Assembly (NCBI RefSeq): GCF_027364955.1
Contig: NZ_DAHXOI010000006.1
Coordinates: 118,370 to 182,369, forward strand
Source of the DNA: Ferrimicrobium sp.
GTDB lineage: Bacteria; Actinomycetota; Acidimicrobiia; Acidimicrobiales; Acidimicrobiaceae
Length of the DNA: 64,000 bases
Direction: 5' to 3'
Under the pieces are notes generated by a model. That model ran no database searches and was not told where the DNA came from. It worked only from the letters and a program-made list of their open reading frames with translations. Position 1 is the stretch's first letter. Each line of letters starts with the position of its first letter. A program made the position numbers and the translations under genes. Positions 44,670-54,000 of this stretch are shown one piece after another.

Positions 44670-45392
44670 ATGTCCCTGACGCTACTTGAGCCGGCGAAGT
44701 CGGTATTGGTCATCACTGCCCATCCAGACGATGTGGATTTCGGCATCGCTGGTACGATTGCCGCATGGCGCAAGCAAGGCACGGAGGTTGCCTACTGCAT
44801 CGTCACCGACGGTGATGCGGGTGGCTTCGACCCGAGCATCGCGCGTTCCGAGATACCCGCGATTCGTCGACGTGAACAGCGGGCTGCCGCGAAGGTGGTC
44901 GGCGTCGATACGGTTGAATTTCTCGGCTATCACGATGGATCACTCGAGGTGTCGATGCCGTTGCGACACGATATCACCGCGATGATCCGACGGTTCCGGC
45001 CCGAACGTGTGCTCTGCCAATCTCCGACGCGCAATTTTGCTCGTATCGGTTCGTCGCACCCCGATCATCTCGCGGCTGGTGAAGCAGCGCTCTGCGCGGT
45101 CTATCCGGATGCTCGCAATCCCTTTACCCATCGCGACCTCTTAGAACAGGGTCTTGAGGCGCATACGGTGCTCGATGTGGCGCTGATGGCGTACCCTGAC
45201 CCGACGCACTACGTGGATGTGACCGATACCTTTGATGCCAAGCTTGAGGCAATTGAACAACACAAGAGTCAACTACCCGATCCTGAGGGAATGCGTACGA
45301 TGGTTCGAGGCTGGCTCGCCATGGGAGCCGCTGCCGCGGGTCTCGCGGATGGGCGTTTGGCGGAGCTATTCTTTCTGGTAAAGACTGCGTAA
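44670..45392 (+). CDS. PIG-L/LmbE-family zinc deacetylase
   Basis: A 240-residue enzyme of the family that removes N-acetyl groups from sugar or thiol conjugates (as MshB, Mca, BshB). The zinc motif AHPDD is at residues 17-21, and SSHPDHLAAG supplies another His ligand near residue 130. GDAGGFD near 50 and a C-terminal MVRGWLAMGAAAAG segment follow. It directly precedes cysteine synthase by 20 bases, so a role in thiol metabolism such as mycothiol synthesis or conjugate turnover is suggested but not proven. Confidence 0.9.
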   Translation: MSLTLLEPAKSVLVITAHPDDVDFGIAGTIAAWRKQGTEVAYCIVTDGDAGGFDPSIARSEIPAIRRREQRAAAKVVGVDTVEFLGYHDGSLEVSMPLRHDITAMIRRFRPERVLCQSPTRNFARIGSSHPDHLAAGEAALCAVYPDARNPFTHRDLLEQGLEAHTVLDVALMAYPDPTHYVDVTDTFDAKLEAIEQHKSQLPDPEGMRTMVRGWLAMGAAAAGLADGRLAELFFLVKTA

Positions 45393-45412
45393 TTACAAGG
45401 GGGTAAGGGTCA

Positions 45413-46321
45413 ATGGCGACACAACTCGGTTCTGATCTTCTCGCTCACATTGGATCGACTCCACTGGTGCAGGTAGAGGAGGGAATTTTTGCCAAGCTCG
45501 AGTATCTCAATCCATCGGGCTCGATCAAGGCGCGCATCGCGAAGTACATGATCGAGCGGGCAGAGGAACAGGGCCTGTTGGAACCCGGGATGACCATCGT
45601 CGAGGCTTCGAGCGGGAATACCGGTAACGCGCTCAGTATGGTGGCGGCGGTCAAAGGCTACAAGATGCTGGTGATCATGCCAGAGGGTCTCAGCAGTGAA
45701 CGAGTGGCGATATCCAGGGCTTTTGGAGCGCAGGTCCGTGAGATAGGGGATTTCCATGTCAACAATGCGCTCGAGGAGGCGCGACTGCTTGGAGCACAAC
45801 CGGGTTTTTATTGCCCAGGTCAGTTCGACTCTGAGCTCAATGTAGAGGAGAACCGGGAGGTTTTTGGACCTGAGATCCTTGCTGATCTCGGTGATGGGCG
45901 TCTACCGGACGCTTTTGTCATGGGTGTTGGCACGGGTGGCACCCTGATCGGAGTCGGGCAATGCCTGCATGCCGCCAATCCATCCTGTTGGGTGGTCGGC
46001 ATGGAGCCCGATGAGTCGTGCACAATCCTCTGTGGTGAGGTTCATCACCACAAGATCGAGGGTATCGCCGATGGTTTTATTCCTGGCATCTTTGCGCGCC
46101 ACCATGATGAGGTGAACGAGTTGGTGGCGGTGACCAGTTTGGATGCCATCACGGAGATGTATGCACTTGCGCAGCGGGGTTATTTGGTTGGTCCGAGTTC
46201 TGGTGCCAATCTAGTGGCGGCCAGACGCTTGAAGGAGCGCCATCCCGAGTTTGGAACGATCGTCACAGTCCTCTGCGATGAGGGTGAGAAGTACTTAAGC
46301 GAGTACTACCTCGGTCAGTAA
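45413..46321 (+). CDS. Cysteine synthase family PLP enzyme
   Basis: A 302-residue fold-type II PLP enzyme. The PLP Lys is Lys39 in NPSGSIKARIA, followed by SSGNTGNALSM near 62, GVGTGGTLIGVG near 166 for phosphate binding and GPSSGANLVA near 255. It makes cysteine from O-acetylserine (CysK or CysM type) or a related substrate such as O-phosphoserine. ATG is preceded by GGGGG. The co-directional PIG-L gene upstream supports a thiol-related pair. Confidence 0.92.
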   Translation: MATQLGSDLLAHIGSTPLVQVEEGIFAKLEYLNPSGSIKARIAKYMIERAEEQGLLEPGMTIVEASSGNTGNALSMVAAVKGYKMLVIMPEGLSSERVAISRAFGAQVREIGDFHVNNALEEARLLGAQPGFYCPGQFDSELNVEENREVFGPEILADLGDGRLPDAFVMGVGTGGTLIGVGQCLHAANPSCWVVGMEPDESCTILCGEVHHHKIEGIADGFIPGIFARHHDEVNELVAVTSLDAITEMYALAQRGYLVGPSSGANLVAARRLKERHPEFGTIVTVLCDEGEKYLSEYYLGQ

Positions 46322-46364
46322 AGCCTAAAAGCACCGGGACGGTTTTCGCGAGAACAAGAACGTA

Positions 46365-46396
46365 GAAGAGGGCGGTGCAACAGCACCGCCCTCTTC
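46365..46396 (-). terminator. Strong hairpin terminator between convergent genes
   Basis: GAAGAGGGCGGTGC and its complement form a 14-bp perfect stem around a 4-base loop. It lies after the cysteine synthase stop and after the stop of the convergent permease. T residues are enriched on the minus-strand side (TACGTTCTTGTT), so it best fits termination of the permease transcript, but it can serve both. Confidence 0.7.
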
Positions 46397-46460
46397 TCAT
46401 GATCAGTTGTGGGCGCGAAGCCCTTGGCCCGTTGGGAGGCCAAGGACTCCTACCGACCGG

Positions 46461-48110
46461 CTAGTCGGCGAGACTTGCCTCACCATTTTGGATTCCGCGA
46501 CGGAGCTCAGCTGCCCGGGCGAAGGCCTGCTCAGTGTCCTCACTATTACGACCCGAGGCAACGGCCCAGGTGTAGAAGACAATGGCCACGATGATATCGA
46601 CGACGATGTCATAGGGGTAGTGGATGAACCCCTTGTTATGGTTGAACGGAGCGCCAAACCGTGCCGCACCAAAGTAGGCGATGGCGAGCATGGAGAGGAG
46701 ATAGACCGGTAGCCAGATGCCGGACTTCCAGTCCTCACGTGTGATTTTTTCGACAGGCGCTCCCGCCATAGAGGCGATGAGGTAAATAGCGGTTCCACCG
46801 AGAATGCCGACAACGAGCTTCCAGTCAACTCCCCAACCTGACCAGTAGATGATGAGCGTGCCACCGATGAAGGCCAGCAAGCCAAAGGCTTTGGCTCCAC
46901 CCAACCGGAAGGGACGGTGCTTGTCATTGTGGTACTTGCGGAAGACGGCGAGCGAGACTGGACCCATCACATAGGTGAAGGCCGTCGCCGAGGAGATGAC
47001 CCCCACTAGGCTCTGCCAGCTCGGGAAGGGGAGCAAGAAGATAATGGCGAAAAGCACGGTGATGGACATGGCCCAGATTGGAACGCCGAAACGTTCGGAG
47101 ACGCTCCGGAACTTGTTCCCGAGATAGTTGTTACGAGCTGAGCCGAGTACGACGCGCCCACCAGAGGAGAGGTAAACCAGTCCGGTGCCTGACGGCGAGA
47201 GGACGGCATCGGCGTAGAGGATCGATGCAAGCCAACCTAGGCCGATGATGGTCGCTACTTGGGCGAATGGTGAGGTATAGGCCAACGCAGCCCAACCCTT
47301 GGCGATCGCATTTGGTGGAAGCGCAGCGATGAAGACGACCTGAACCAGGGTGTAGACCAACGCTCCAAGAAGGATCGCGGTGAGGATGGCCCGTGGTACA
47401 TCGCGCTGTGGGTTCTTCGCCTCACCAGCCATATCGACCGCCTGCCGGAAGCCGAGCAAGGAGAAGATGATACCTCCTGAGGAGATGGCAATGAAGACGC
47501 CAGCGGTGCCATAGGGCATGAAGCCCGATCCATGGGCCGTGGTCGCTGTGTAGTTACCCCAGTGCTTGGCGACGAAGAGAATCACGATGATCGTCAGTGT
47601 CGGCGTGACGAACTTGAGGAACGTCACCACACTGTTGATCTTGGCAAAGACCTTGACCCCGTAGATATTGATCGCGTAGAAGATGAGGAGAATGATGGCC
47701 TCGACCACAAAGTCTAAGGTCTTGTTGTTCTGGAACGAGGTGATGTAGTGCTCGGCGTACTGGACGACCGCTTCTGCCTCGATAGCTGGTACTGCCGCGT
47801 ATCCCAGGAATGCACCCCAGCTCATGATGAAGCCGACGAGCGAACCGTGGGAGAAGTGCGGAAATCTTGTGATTCCACCGGCCTCGGGCAACATGCCGGA
47901 GAGCTCGGCGTAGACGAGCGCGATGAAGGTGACGATGATCGCTGCGATGATCCATGCCAAGATGGCGGCTGGACCAGCGTAGTTTGCTGCGTAGAGCACA
48001 CCGAAGAGCCACCCAGACCCGATGATCGCACCGAGGCCCGCGAAGCTGAGGTCGATATACGACATCTCGCGTCGTAAGCGCCCCCCTTCGGTAGTTTTGT
48101 TTATCTGCAT
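46461..48110 (-). CDS. APC-family amino acid permease
   Basis: A 549-residue membrane protein with about 12-14 helices, the amino acid/polyamine/organocation transporter family. The first helix has LSFAGLGAIIGSGWLFG and helix 6 contains SSGGIIFSLLGFRQAVDMAGEAKNP (in parts, about 220-245), the typical substrate region. The start ATG 48110 lies eight bases after GGGGGA; an upstream ATG at 48158 is in frame without a ribosome site. Substrate unknown. The gene converges on cysteine synthase. Confidence 0.9.
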   Translation of the reverse strand: MQINKTTEGGRLRREMSYIDLSFAGLGAIIGSGWLFGVLYAANYAGPAAILAWIIAAIIVTFIALVYAELSGMLPEAGGITRFPHFSHGSLVGFIMSWGAFLGYAAVPAIEAEAVVQYAEHYITSFQNNKTLDFVVEAIILLIFYAINIYGVKVFAKINSVVTFLKFVTPTLTIIVILFVAKHWGNYTATTAHGSGFMPYGTAGVFIAISSGGIIFSLLGFRQAVDMAGEAKNPQRDVPRAILTAILLGALVYTLVQVVFIAALPPNAIAKGWAALAYTSPFAQVATIIGLGWLASILYADAVLSPSGTGLVYLSSGGRVVLGSARNNYLGNKFRSVSERFGVPIWAMSITVLFAIIFLLPFPSWQSLVGVISSATAFTYVMGPVSLAVFRKYHNDKHRPFRLGGAKAFGLLAFIGGTLIIYWSGWGVDWKLVVGILGGTAIYLIASMAGAPVEKITREDWKSGIWLPVYLLSMLAIAYFGAARFGAPFNHNKGFIHYPYDIVVDIIVAIVFYTWAVASGRNSEDTEQAFARAAELRRGIQNGEASLAD

Positions 48111-48320
48111 TGAGTAGGTCCCCCTGACTTCCCATTTTGTTGTCTCTGGCCTTGTCATTAGCCGTCGAAGCCATTGTGGACTTCGATTGTGCTAAACCTA
48201 GTACCATTCGCAGGGACAGGTCGACATTTTTGTTAAATTTGTGACGTTTCCACGTCGATGAGCTCCGCTACGGGTCGAGATGCCAGGCGCTGCAGCAGAG
48301 GTCAGCAGCGCTCATCGGCG

Positions 48321-50207
48321 TTAGTCGATCGTTTCGGGGGTAGGTGCCGGTAAGTCGGTAGCCCCTGGTGATCGAAACTGCCGTTCGAAGACGCTTGCGT
48401 AGAGTCCCTGCTGAATCAGCAAGTCCTGGTGCGAACCGACCTCAGCGACCTGGCCGTGATCGAGGACCACGATCGTATCGGCGTCCAAAACCGTGGAGAG
48501 TCGGTGGGCGATGACGAGCGACGTCCGGCCTCGCAGGGTACGTTGAATTGCCCCCTGGATGAGCGCCTCGTTAGTGGAGTCCAAGCTCGAGGTGGCTTCA
48601 TCGAGGACGACGACTCTCGGGTCCTTCAACAGGACTCGGGCGATCGACAGGCGTTGCTTCTCACCACCTGAGAGTCGGTAACCCCGTTCGCCTACCAGCG
48701 TGTCGAGCCCTTGGGGAAGGCGGTCGATGAGTTCGGCTAGTTGACTCGCTTCGACCGCGTGGAGGAGGTCTTGGGTGGTCGCGTGGATGTTGGCATATAG
48801 GAGGTTAGACCTCACGGTGTCATGGAAGAGAAAGGGATCCTGAGAGACGACACCGACGAGTGCTCGTAACTCCTCCAGATCGAGCTGGCGTAGATCAACA
48901 CCGTCGAGGGTGATCGACCCATCGATTGGGTCATAGAGGCGAGTGATCAGGTTCGTCACGGTGGTTTTGCCAGCGCCTGAATGTCCCACGAGCGCTGTCA
49001 TCGTCCCTTCGGCCAAGGTGATGGTGATGTCAGACAGCGCATACTCCTCCGTGGGAGCCTTGGTCAGTGTCGGGTTCTTGGCAAGACTCGCCAACGGGGT
49101 TGCGCTTGGGTAACGAAAACTGACATGGTCGAAGACGATGCGTCCCCTTGGATGGGCAAGGTGGATGGGATGGGTCGGGTTCTGCACCTCGGGCGTGAGG
49201 TCGAGCACCTCGTAGACCCGGTCGAAGCTCACAAGAGCTTGAAGAAGGTTGACACGGGCCGAGGAGAGATCGGTGAGGGGCGCGAAGAGCTTCGTCACGT
49301 ACTGTGCCAGGGCTACCAGGGCACCAAGTGTGAGCGCGTGGTGGAGCGCCTCGTCTCCACCGATGGCGTACACCGCTATCGTCCCGATGCCACCCATGAG
49401 TGCCAAGGCGCTATAGTACAGTCGTCCAAAAAGTGCAAAACGGATGCCAGCCTCTCGGACATCGGCTGCCTGGGTTCGAAATTGCTGAGATTCCCGGTTC
49501 CTGTTGCCGAACAACGAGACCAGCAACGATCCAGAGACGTTGAAGCGTTCCTGTTCGAAGGCGGTCATCTCCGCATTCGCCTGCATCTGGACCCGAGCGT
49601 ACTGGGTAAGACGCTTGCCGAGCAGGCGATCGAGGATGATCAGTACCGGCACGATCAGCAATGCGAGAGCGGTCACCTCTGGGGAGAGTTCGAACATGAA
49701 AAAGAGCGTAAACACGAGGGTGGCGACGTCTGAGACCAGCGAGCCGAGCGTTCCAACGACCTGCTGCGAGGCAACGACATCGTTGTTGACTCGCGAGATG
49801 ATCGAGCCAGTCTGCGAATGGGTGAAGAAGCTGAGGGAGAGGGTTTGCATGTGTTCAAAGAGACGGATTCGTAGCCGGTAAATGATCCCCTCTCCGATTA
49901 CGGACTGAAGGTAGCGGCTGAACACACCGACTCCGGTCTGGGCGAGCGTGAGGATGCCGAGGATGACCGTGTAGATGATCAACAGGTGAAGTGAACCTCG
50001 CGGAATGGCATTGTTGATGAGGTCCTTAAAGAGCAGAGGAGTGAGGGAACCGAAGAGTGCTCCGAGCAAAATCGCCACAAGGTAGGCGACGATACCAAAG
50101 CGAAACTCCTTGGTCACCTGCCAGGCTCGACCGAGTGTTCTGCTGTCGATGTCCTTCACTGAAACAGGATTTGAAGTCCTGTTCCGAAGGCCGCGCATCG
50201 TATTCAC
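48321..50207 (-). CDS. ABC exporter, fused membrane and ATPase domains
   Basis: A 628-residue half-transporter of the MsbA/LmrA type. Residues about 30-330 hold six membrane helices; the nucleotide-binding domain has Walker A GHSGAGKTT, the Q-loop SQDPFLF, the signature LSGGEKQRLS and Walker B VVVLDEATSSLD. The transporter would homodimerise and export lipid, peptide or drug. Start is a GTG at 50207; ATG at 50198 is an alternative. It is divergent from bluB with a 74-base gap. Confidence 0.92.
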   Translation of the reverse strand: MNTMRGLRNRTSNPVSVKDIDSRTLGRAWQVTKEFRFGIVAYLVAILLGALFGSLTPLLFKDLINNAIPRGSLHLLIIYTVILGILTLAQTGVGVFSRYLQSVIGEGIIYRLRIRLFEHMQTLSLSFFTHSQTGSIISRVNNDVVASQQVVGTLGSLVSDVATLVFTLFFMFELSPEVTALALLIVPVLIILDRLLGKRLTQYARVQMQANAEMTAFEQERFNVSGSLLVSLFGNRNRESQQFRTQAADVREAGIRFALFGRLYYSALALMGGIGTIAVYAIGGDEALHHALTLGALVALAQYVTKLFAPLTDLSSARVNLLQALVSFDRVYEVLDLTPEVQNPTHPIHLAHPRGRIVFDHVSFRYPSATPLASLAKNPTLTKAPTEEYALSDITITLAEGTMTALVGHSGAGKTTVTNLITRLYDPIDGSITLDGVDLRQLDLEELRALVGVVSQDPFLFHDTVRSNLLYANIHATTQDLLHAVEASQLAELIDRLPQGLDTLVGERGYRLSGGEKQRLSIARVLLKDPRVVVLDEATSSLDSTNEALIQGAIQRTLRGRTSLVIAHRLSTVLDADTIVVLDHGQVAEVGSHQDLLIQQGLYASVFERQFRSPGATDLPAPTPETID

Positions 50208-50281
50208 TGGCGTTGTCTGATTGTCTGCACACCAAAAAGGCTAGTAGCCTTGAGCGAGGTTTGTGAAGAGAAGGGATATCC

Positions 50282-50959
50282 ATGGACAAGGACAGCTTCT
50301 ATGAAGTAGTCTTCGGGCGTCGGGACGTCCGGGGTCAATTCAATGGCGGGGCGATGGATCCCAAGGTGCTCGGGCGGATCTTGACGGCAGCCCATAGCGC
50401 ACCGAGCGTTGGGATGTCCCAACCCTGGGATTTTGTCTTGGTCGAGGCGGGTGAGACCCGCCGAGCTTTCCATGCTCATGTCGAGCATGAACGAGCCGTT
50501 TTCGCGGCCAGTCTGGATGACGAGTCGCGAGCGCGTTTCCGTGGAATCAAGATCGAGGGAATCCTCGATGCCAGCCTCGGCATCGTGGTAACCTACGATC
50601 CAGAGCGTGGCTCTCCTCACGTCCTTGGTCGTCATGCGATCGCTGATGCGGGACTCTATTCCGTGTGCTTAGCGATTGAGAACCTTTGGCTCGCTGCAAC
50701 CGCGGAGGAGATCGGCGTCGGGTGGGTCTCCTTCTATCGCGAGGAGTTTCTCGCCGATCTTGTGGGGCTTCCTGTCGGCGTGCGGCCAATCGCTTGGCTC
50801 TGTATTGGTCCGGTCACGCACTTTGAACAGGTCCCCGACCTAGAGAGGCTGGATTGGCAGGCGCGGCGCCCCCTTTTGCCCTACGTGCATGTCGATCGAT
50901 TTGGCAGCCAGTCAGGTGCTGAACGTATTGCCGCGGTACCCCGAGATGGGGGCGACTGA
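50282..50959 (+). CDS. bluB: 5,6-dimethylbenzimidazole synthase BluB
   Basis: Cannibalises FMNH2 to make the lower ligand of vitamin B12 in aerobes. The 225-residue nitroreductase-like protein has RRDVRGQF near 13-20, LTAAHSAPSVGMSQPWDFVL in the FMN site near 34-53, and SVCLAIENLWLAATAEEIGVGWVSFY near 123-148, a block diagnostic for BluB. The start ATG follows AGAAGGG. No other B12 biosynthesis genes lie next to it; the B12-binding mutase subunit is at 10.2 kb. Confidence 0.9.
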   Translation: MDKDSFYEVVFGRRDVRGQFNGGAMDPKVLGRILTAAHSAPSVGMSQPWDFVLVEAGETRRAFHAHVEHERAVFAASLDDESRARFRGIKIEGILDASLGIVVTYDPERGSPHVLGRHAIADAGLYSVCLAIENLWLAATAEEIGVGWVSFYREEFLADLVGLPVGVRPIAWLCIGPVTHFEQVPDLERLDWQARRPLLPYVHVDRFGSQSGAERIAAVPRDGGD

Positions 50960-51042
50960 CACGCAAATGGTTCGAAGGGCACGCTCGTACCATCGACGTA
51001 GCCATCATTCACTCAGCGATACCGATGACGGCATCATGGCTG

Positions 51043-54000
51043 TTAGAACTTCAGACTCTCCAAGAGGGCCTGAAGCATCTCCCCTCGCTCAAGGTTCTCG
51101 GCGACATGCGCCACCGCCTCCGTAATGGTTGCATCGAGCGCCTGCCCCAGAAAAATACTGCGCGACAGGTTGTTCAAGCGATCTTGTACTTGTTGTTGCG
51201 CGAGTACAGAAGCGAGGTCAGAGGTAGCAATATCGGAGAGCAATTCGCGGGTATTGATGATCCCACTTTCGAGCTCAAGGCGATACAGCCGATCGGTGAA
51301 CTCCTCAAGGTCCTCCACCCTGTGTTCCTGGTCCACGAGCAGCGAGAGGTAGAGTGCCAGCGCCCTTCCAGGAACAAGGAGATCGGCCGCTTGGGTGTCG
51401 AGTTCCGCCTCGGACATCCGCGCTCTTCGCTCTTGCCAACTCGTAGGCAGGTCATCACGCAGGCTTAACTGGTGTGCGACCGTTTTGACATTGCTGACCA
51501 GTGAACTGAGATTATCGGTATCCAAGAGACCTTCTGGCTCGCCGATGACGAGTCGTAGTTCGAGGGCAGAGGTGCAAACCAGATCCTGGAAACCGAGATA
51601 GGCGGACATCCGTGCGTCAAAGGAGGTCCCCGCGGACCAAAGTAGCCGGCGTACGCTCGTACGAGCATCCGTGAGCAGGAGTGCCAAGTAGACGTATTCG
51701 GCGGCTTCTACGATCGAGATGTTTGCAGCCGCGGCGATGGCTTGGACGCCAAAGACTCCGACATGGTTGACGATGACGTTAGCGATCGTGGTGGCGATCA
51801 GTTCGCGGCGCAGCGGGTGCCCAAGTGACAGCTGCTTGATACGCTGGCGAACCGGCAATGGGAAATACTCCTCATAGAGCCCATCGGTTAACGGGTGGTC
51901 CAACAGGGAACTCTCCATGAGTTGCTGATTGAGGTCCAACTTTACGTACGAGATGATGATGGATAACTCGGCCCTTGTCAACTTCCTCGCCGGTGGATGG
52001 GCCGCGGCGACTGAAGGATCGGGTAAGTGTTCAACGGCTGGGGCAAGGCCTGCGTACTGTACAAGATGGCCAAGTAGCCGGGTGATCTCTCCCCACGAGT
52101 GGTCGTAGCGCGCCTCCGCAGCCGAGAGTGCCCAGTTCTGATAGACGTTGTCGGCAAGCACCTGTGTCTCAACTTCGGAGACACATTGGGTTAGTATCTC
52201 GTTGCGCTGGTCGACGGTGAGCGCACCCTCATGCACGAGCGCATCTAGAGCGATCTTGATATTTACCTCGTGGTCGGAGGTATCGACGCCAGCGGAGTTG
52301 TCGATGGAGTCGGTGTTGCACCGGCCGCCGCTTAGACAGTATTCGATGCGACCGAGCTGGGTCATCCCGAGGTTGCCGCCTTCACCGATGACTCGAGCAC
52401 GGACCTCGTTGCCGTTGACCCGAACCGCATCATTGGCCTTGTCAGCGACCTCTACATTGGCCTCCGATGTGGCCTTGACGTAGGTGCCGATGCCTCCGTT
52501 AAACAGGAGATCGACCGGCGCTTGGAGAATATGCCTGATGAGCTGATTGGGCTCGTAGATGGCTACCGGTATTCCAAGGGCCTCTGCAGCCTGGGACGAT
52601 ATTTTGATACCCTTGACGTTGCGCGGATAGACACCACCACCGGCGGAGATGGCAGATTCGGGGTAGTCCTCCCACGTTGTGCCTGCCCCGCGTGAAAAGA
52701 TAGCGGACCGTGCCTGCCACGAGACCTCTGGCTCTGGATCCGGGTCGAGGAAGATATGGCGGTGGTCGAATGCCGCGATGAGTTTGAGTTGGTGGGATCG
52801 TAACGTACCGTTGCCAAAGACATCACCAGAGAGATCGCCAATTCCTACAACTCGAATCGGAGTCCGTGCGATGTCGATGCCGACGGCGTCAAAGAGATGC
52901 TCCACCGAGACCCAGGCGCCCTTGGCGGTGATGCCCATCTCTTTGTGGTCAAAGCCATGGGAACCTCCCGAGGCAAAGGCATCTCCAAGCCAGTAACCAT
53001 GAGCTACGGCGATTTCGTTCGCGATATCGGAGAAGGTCGCCGTTCCCTTGTCGGCAGCGACGACGAGGTAGTGATCAGGGCCATCGTGGCAAACCGTGTC
53101 CTGGGGAGGAACGATTTTGCCGGCCACGAGGTTGTCGGTCAGTGAAAGCAACGTCTCCATGAAGATGCGATACGAACGCTCGATTTTGGCCGCATTGCGA
53201 CTCTTCGGGTCGAGGTCTTTCACGATAAAGCCACCCTTGGAGCCGACTGGCACGATGACGGCGTTCTTTACCGTTTGTGCCTTCATGAGGCCCAAAATCT
53301 CGGTCCTAAAGTCCTCCATCCGGTCAGAAAATCTGATACCGCCTCGTGCGACCGGGCCACCGCGCAGGTGAACGGCCTCGGTGGTCTCGTTCCGTAGATA
53401 GATTTCGTAGCGTGGCTTTGGATCAGGAAGGAAGCTGAGGTTTCGAGGGTCGATCTTGAAGGCCACCGCTTTGCGGTCTGCTTGGAAGAGGTTAGTGCGA
53501 AGCATCGCACGAATGAGTTCCTCCATGCCCCGTAGCACTTTGTCCTGATCGAGCGAACTCACATTGCTCAATTCTTCCTCTAGTGATGCGATCAAACGTT
53601 CAGTGGACTCGTCGCGGTCAAGCTCGGAGATCTCGGGGTCAAAGCGGGTGTAGAACAGACGCACCAATGTGCGAGCAAGCGTTGGTTGATTCACCAAAGC
53701 CTGCTGGCAGTAGGCTTCGGAATATCCCAAGTTGGTAAGCCTCATATAGCTCGCAAGCGCCCTTGTGACCGCGATCTCGTCTGGTTTGAGTTCAGCGGTA
53801 ATGGCAAGCTGATTGAGCTGATCGTTCTCCTCATCGCCGCGCCAAATAGCAGCCAACGACTGCTCTACCCGCTCGCGGACCCGTCCATGACCAAGACGTT
53901 GCAGCGCCTCATCGCCGTCGACGACAAGACCTAGGTCGATGATCCAGAGCTCTCGGTTCCCGGTTCTGCCTCGGTACGGCTGTTCATCCGAGACCTTCAG

